DNA from: Bacteroides ovatus
Lineage (GTDB): Bacteria > Bacteroidota > Bacteroidia > Bacteroidales > Bacteroidaceae
Length of the DNA stretch: 64,000 bases
Direction of reading: 5' to 3'
NCBI RefSeq assembly: GCF_001314995.1
Contig: NZ_CP012938.1
Coordinates: 3,038,001 to 3,102,000, forward strand
In this document: positions 62,499-64,000 of the stretch, piece after piece
How the letters are laid out: every line of letters begins with the position of its first letter
How positions within the stretch are numbered: position 1 is the stretch's first letter
Program-made: the position numbers and the translations under genes
Notes under the pieces: generated by a model
The model's database searches: none
Told to the model about the DNA's origin: nothing
What the model saw: the letters and a program-made list of their open reading frames with translations, nothing else

Positions 62499-64000
62499 TC
62501 AAAATAAATCTTGTTCACTACAGATAATCGCTCCTATAGCACTAACACCTTCCACCGCCAGACGATACCGTGAAGAAGAATCAGCCGTATAGAAAGATAT
62601 ATGCGCCTCGCCATGTTCGTCTGTTGTTACAGCCGGATTCCAATAGATAGTAGAGCGCAAATCGGGCTTGGTTGATTTGAGTTTTTCGGGAGTATCATAG
62701 ACCGGAGAGTAAAACTCTACAGACTGCTGATAGCCGATGGGGCGCACTATAGCCATATTATTATTCACCGTATTTTTTTCTACAAAACCTCTACGGGTAT
62801 TGATAACAATGGCTCCATTGGCACCCCGACCGCCAAAGACAGGTCCCACCGTGGTAGGGGGAGCAAAAAACAAGTCACCCACATCATCAGGTATCAACCG
62901 TTCATAATCAAAATTCTCCTCAGGCATATTATCCAATATTACCAATGTAGGCTGTCCGCGATAGGTTACTTCCGAACCTATCACCGCCACACCCGGCAAC
63001 AGACGAACCATATCAAGCACAGAACTGAAGTTTCCTTTTTCTATGTCTTTCCGTGAAATGACTCTGGACACATTGGCCGAATAATAGGGAGAGTCACCAG
63101 CTGTATTACTTTTACGACGGGCCGTGACCAATATTTCACCCAAGTTATACACACGCATTCCATTCTCCAACGTATATTTTTGATCCATTTTCATCACATA
63201 ATTACGCTCGGCAAGCAGAGGTGTACGTGGCTGTAATAGTTTCAATTGCGGTTGTGCAGGAGAAATGACAGAATCAAGTGTCAAGAAAACACCTGCACTT
63301 CCTCGTTTGGATTTAAGTGCTTGAATGATGTATTTGGTACGTTCCGGATATTCCATTTGGTCGAAACTGAAATAACCATCCTTATCCGGGATTGCTACAT
63401 GAGTACCCAACAATGAATCTCGGATGGCCAAGAGTGTCAGATTAGCATCTTTCAGTCCTTTGAGAAAGCCTTCTACCCTACCCTTCACCACATCGCTGGT
63501 TTCAAGCGGATAGGATAGTTTTTCCGTAACATTTCCTTTCACCACTTCAGGGATATTATATCTTCTCCAACCTTGAGTCATCATGAGTAAATCCAACTGA
63601 TGTGACTGTAATTTATTCCCTTGAAAATAAGAAAGAGGTTGCTCGATATAACCACGTAAATCAGAAGTCAGCAACAAATCGGAAAGGATGTTCTGCGTTG
63701 AGTCAGGCTTCACATCATGGCCATCCACCACGGACAAAGAAAAGTTACCTTTCAACGGATGTCCTAACGCATCTTTCAACGTAAGTGCTAAATTCACTTT
63801 TTGTCGAGGCTCATAAGCAGGCTTGTCTGTTGCAGCAGTGAGGTCAGCCTTCACATCAGCACGCATATTAAAGACCAGTCGTTCACTGACTATGTTCTTT
63901 TTATCATCAATCAGCATCAAATGCGTGATACCGGCAGGAAAGAAACTACGCTCGAATGTAATTTTTGGCTGGTTATAATCCCAAGGGTTTGCATATAAAA
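62499..64000 (-). CDS. Large secreted protein with MG-like and TonB-plug domains (5'-truncated by window)
   Basis: About 500 C-terminal residues are visible; the frame stays open to the right edge (ITHLMLIDDKKN is preceded in frame by DYNQPKITFERSFFPAG), so the gene starts beyond 64000. An alpha-2-macroglobulin-like beta domain (DKPAYEPRQKVNLALTLKDALGHPL) comes first. A carboxypeptidase-regulatory-like segment follows, then a TonB-receptor plug domain (VISRKDIEKGNFSSVLDMVRLLPGVAV ... NGAIVINTRRGF). No outer-membrane barrel follows, so it is not a SusC transporter. Such barrel-less plug proteins are common in Bacteroidota and their function is unclear. Confidence 0.8.
   Translation of the reverse strand, partial: LYANPWDYNQPKITFERSFFPAGITHLMLIDDKKNIVSERLVFNMRADVKADLTAATDKPAYEPRQKVNLALTLKDALGHPLKGNFSLSVVDGHDVKPDSTQNILSDLLLTSDLRGYIEQPLSYFQGNKLQSHQLDLLMMTQGWRRYNIPEVVKGNVTEKLSYPLETSDVVKGRVEGFLKGLKDANLTLLAIRDSLLGTHVAIPDKDGYFSFDQMEYPERTKYIIQALKSKRGSAGVFLTLDSVISPAQPQLKLLQPRTPLLAERNYVMKMDQKYTLENGMRVYNLGEILVTARRKSNTAGDSPYYSANVSRVISRKDIEKGNFSSVLDMVRLLPGVAVIGSEVTYRGQPTLVILDNMPEENFDYERLIPDDVGDLFFAPPTTVGPVFGGRGANGAIVINTRRGFVEKNTVNNNMAIVRPIGYQQSVEFYSPVYDTPEKLKSTKPDLRSTIYWNPAVTTDEHGEAHISFYTADSSSRYRLAVEGVSAIGAIICSEQDLF

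Noticed and set aside
62499..64000. SusC-like TonB-dependent transporter
   Set aside because: A plug domain is present but the protein ends without a beta-barrel, and it starts with macroglobulin-like domains.
1..64000. CRISPR arrays, rRNA or tRNA genes
   Set aside because: No regularly spaced short repeats with unique spacers and no tRNA or rRNA signatures were seen on either strand.

Overview
The window looks like a gut Bacteroidota genome (Bacteroides/Phocaeicola type). Evidence: a complete set of Bacteroides-style conjugative-transposon tra/mob genes, -7 promoter elements of the TAnnTTTGY form, an RteA/RteB-type regulator pair, and a hybrid two-component regulator inside a dense block of secreted plant-glycan hydrolases. 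The window has two halves that meet at about 21.6-22.0 kb. LEFT HALF (1-21.6 kb) is the conjugation module of an integrative conjugative element. On the minus strand, read from 13.3 kb leftwards, run a ParA-type ATPase, two small accessory genes, then traE, traF, traG, a DUF3876 lipoprotein, traI, traJ, traK, traL and traM; the operon continues past the left edge. A plus-strand PDDEXK/DUF1016 nuclease gene (10304-11311) is wedged into the operon. The VirB4-like ATPase gene traG is split by a 2,507-bp group II intron (4374-6880) whose ends can be set to the base. Removing it restores an 841-codon traG. On the plus strand the mob operon (mobA, relaxase mobB, coupling protein mobC) follows a 0.8-kb control region holding a degenerate direct duplication, a 10-bp-periodic TGTCA array, a consensus promoter and a structured leader or possible oriT. 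rteB and rteA close this half. RIGHT HALF (22.0-64 kb) is a polysaccharide-utilisation gene set, almost all on the minus strand. It runs GH43, GH10 and a GPH-type sugar symporter; a beta-propeller-GH97 fusion; an unassigned beta-propeller protein; GH115; a plus-strand hybrid two-component regulator (34419-38420); GH43-CBM6; two GH2-type enzymes; GH97; a dead IS630-type transposase; a GH127/GH146-type enzyme; GH31 with PA14; GH2; GH31; GH29; GH43; and the C-terminal part of a large secreted protein with a TonB-plug domain that runs off the right edge. No SusC/SusD pair is present in the window. The enzyme mix (endo-xylanase, alpha-glucuronidase, alpha-xylosidase, alpha-galactosidase, beta-galactosidase, beta-L-arabinofuranosidase, alpha-L-fucosidase, several GH43) fits a decorated glucuronoarabinoxylan, possibly with xyloglucan-like side chains; this is inferred from families, not shown. 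HOW IT FITS TOGETHER: secreted and lipoprotein glycosidases would trim side chains and cut the backbone at the surface and in the periplasm. The signal-peptide-free GH43 and the symporter would handle short oligosaccharides in the cytoplasm, and the hybrid regulator would sense a breakdown product. No integrase, attachment site or tRNA gene is visible, so it cannot be decided here whether the glycan genes are cargo of the conjugative element or flanking chromosome. Their direct abutment on rteA makes the cargo reading worth testing.
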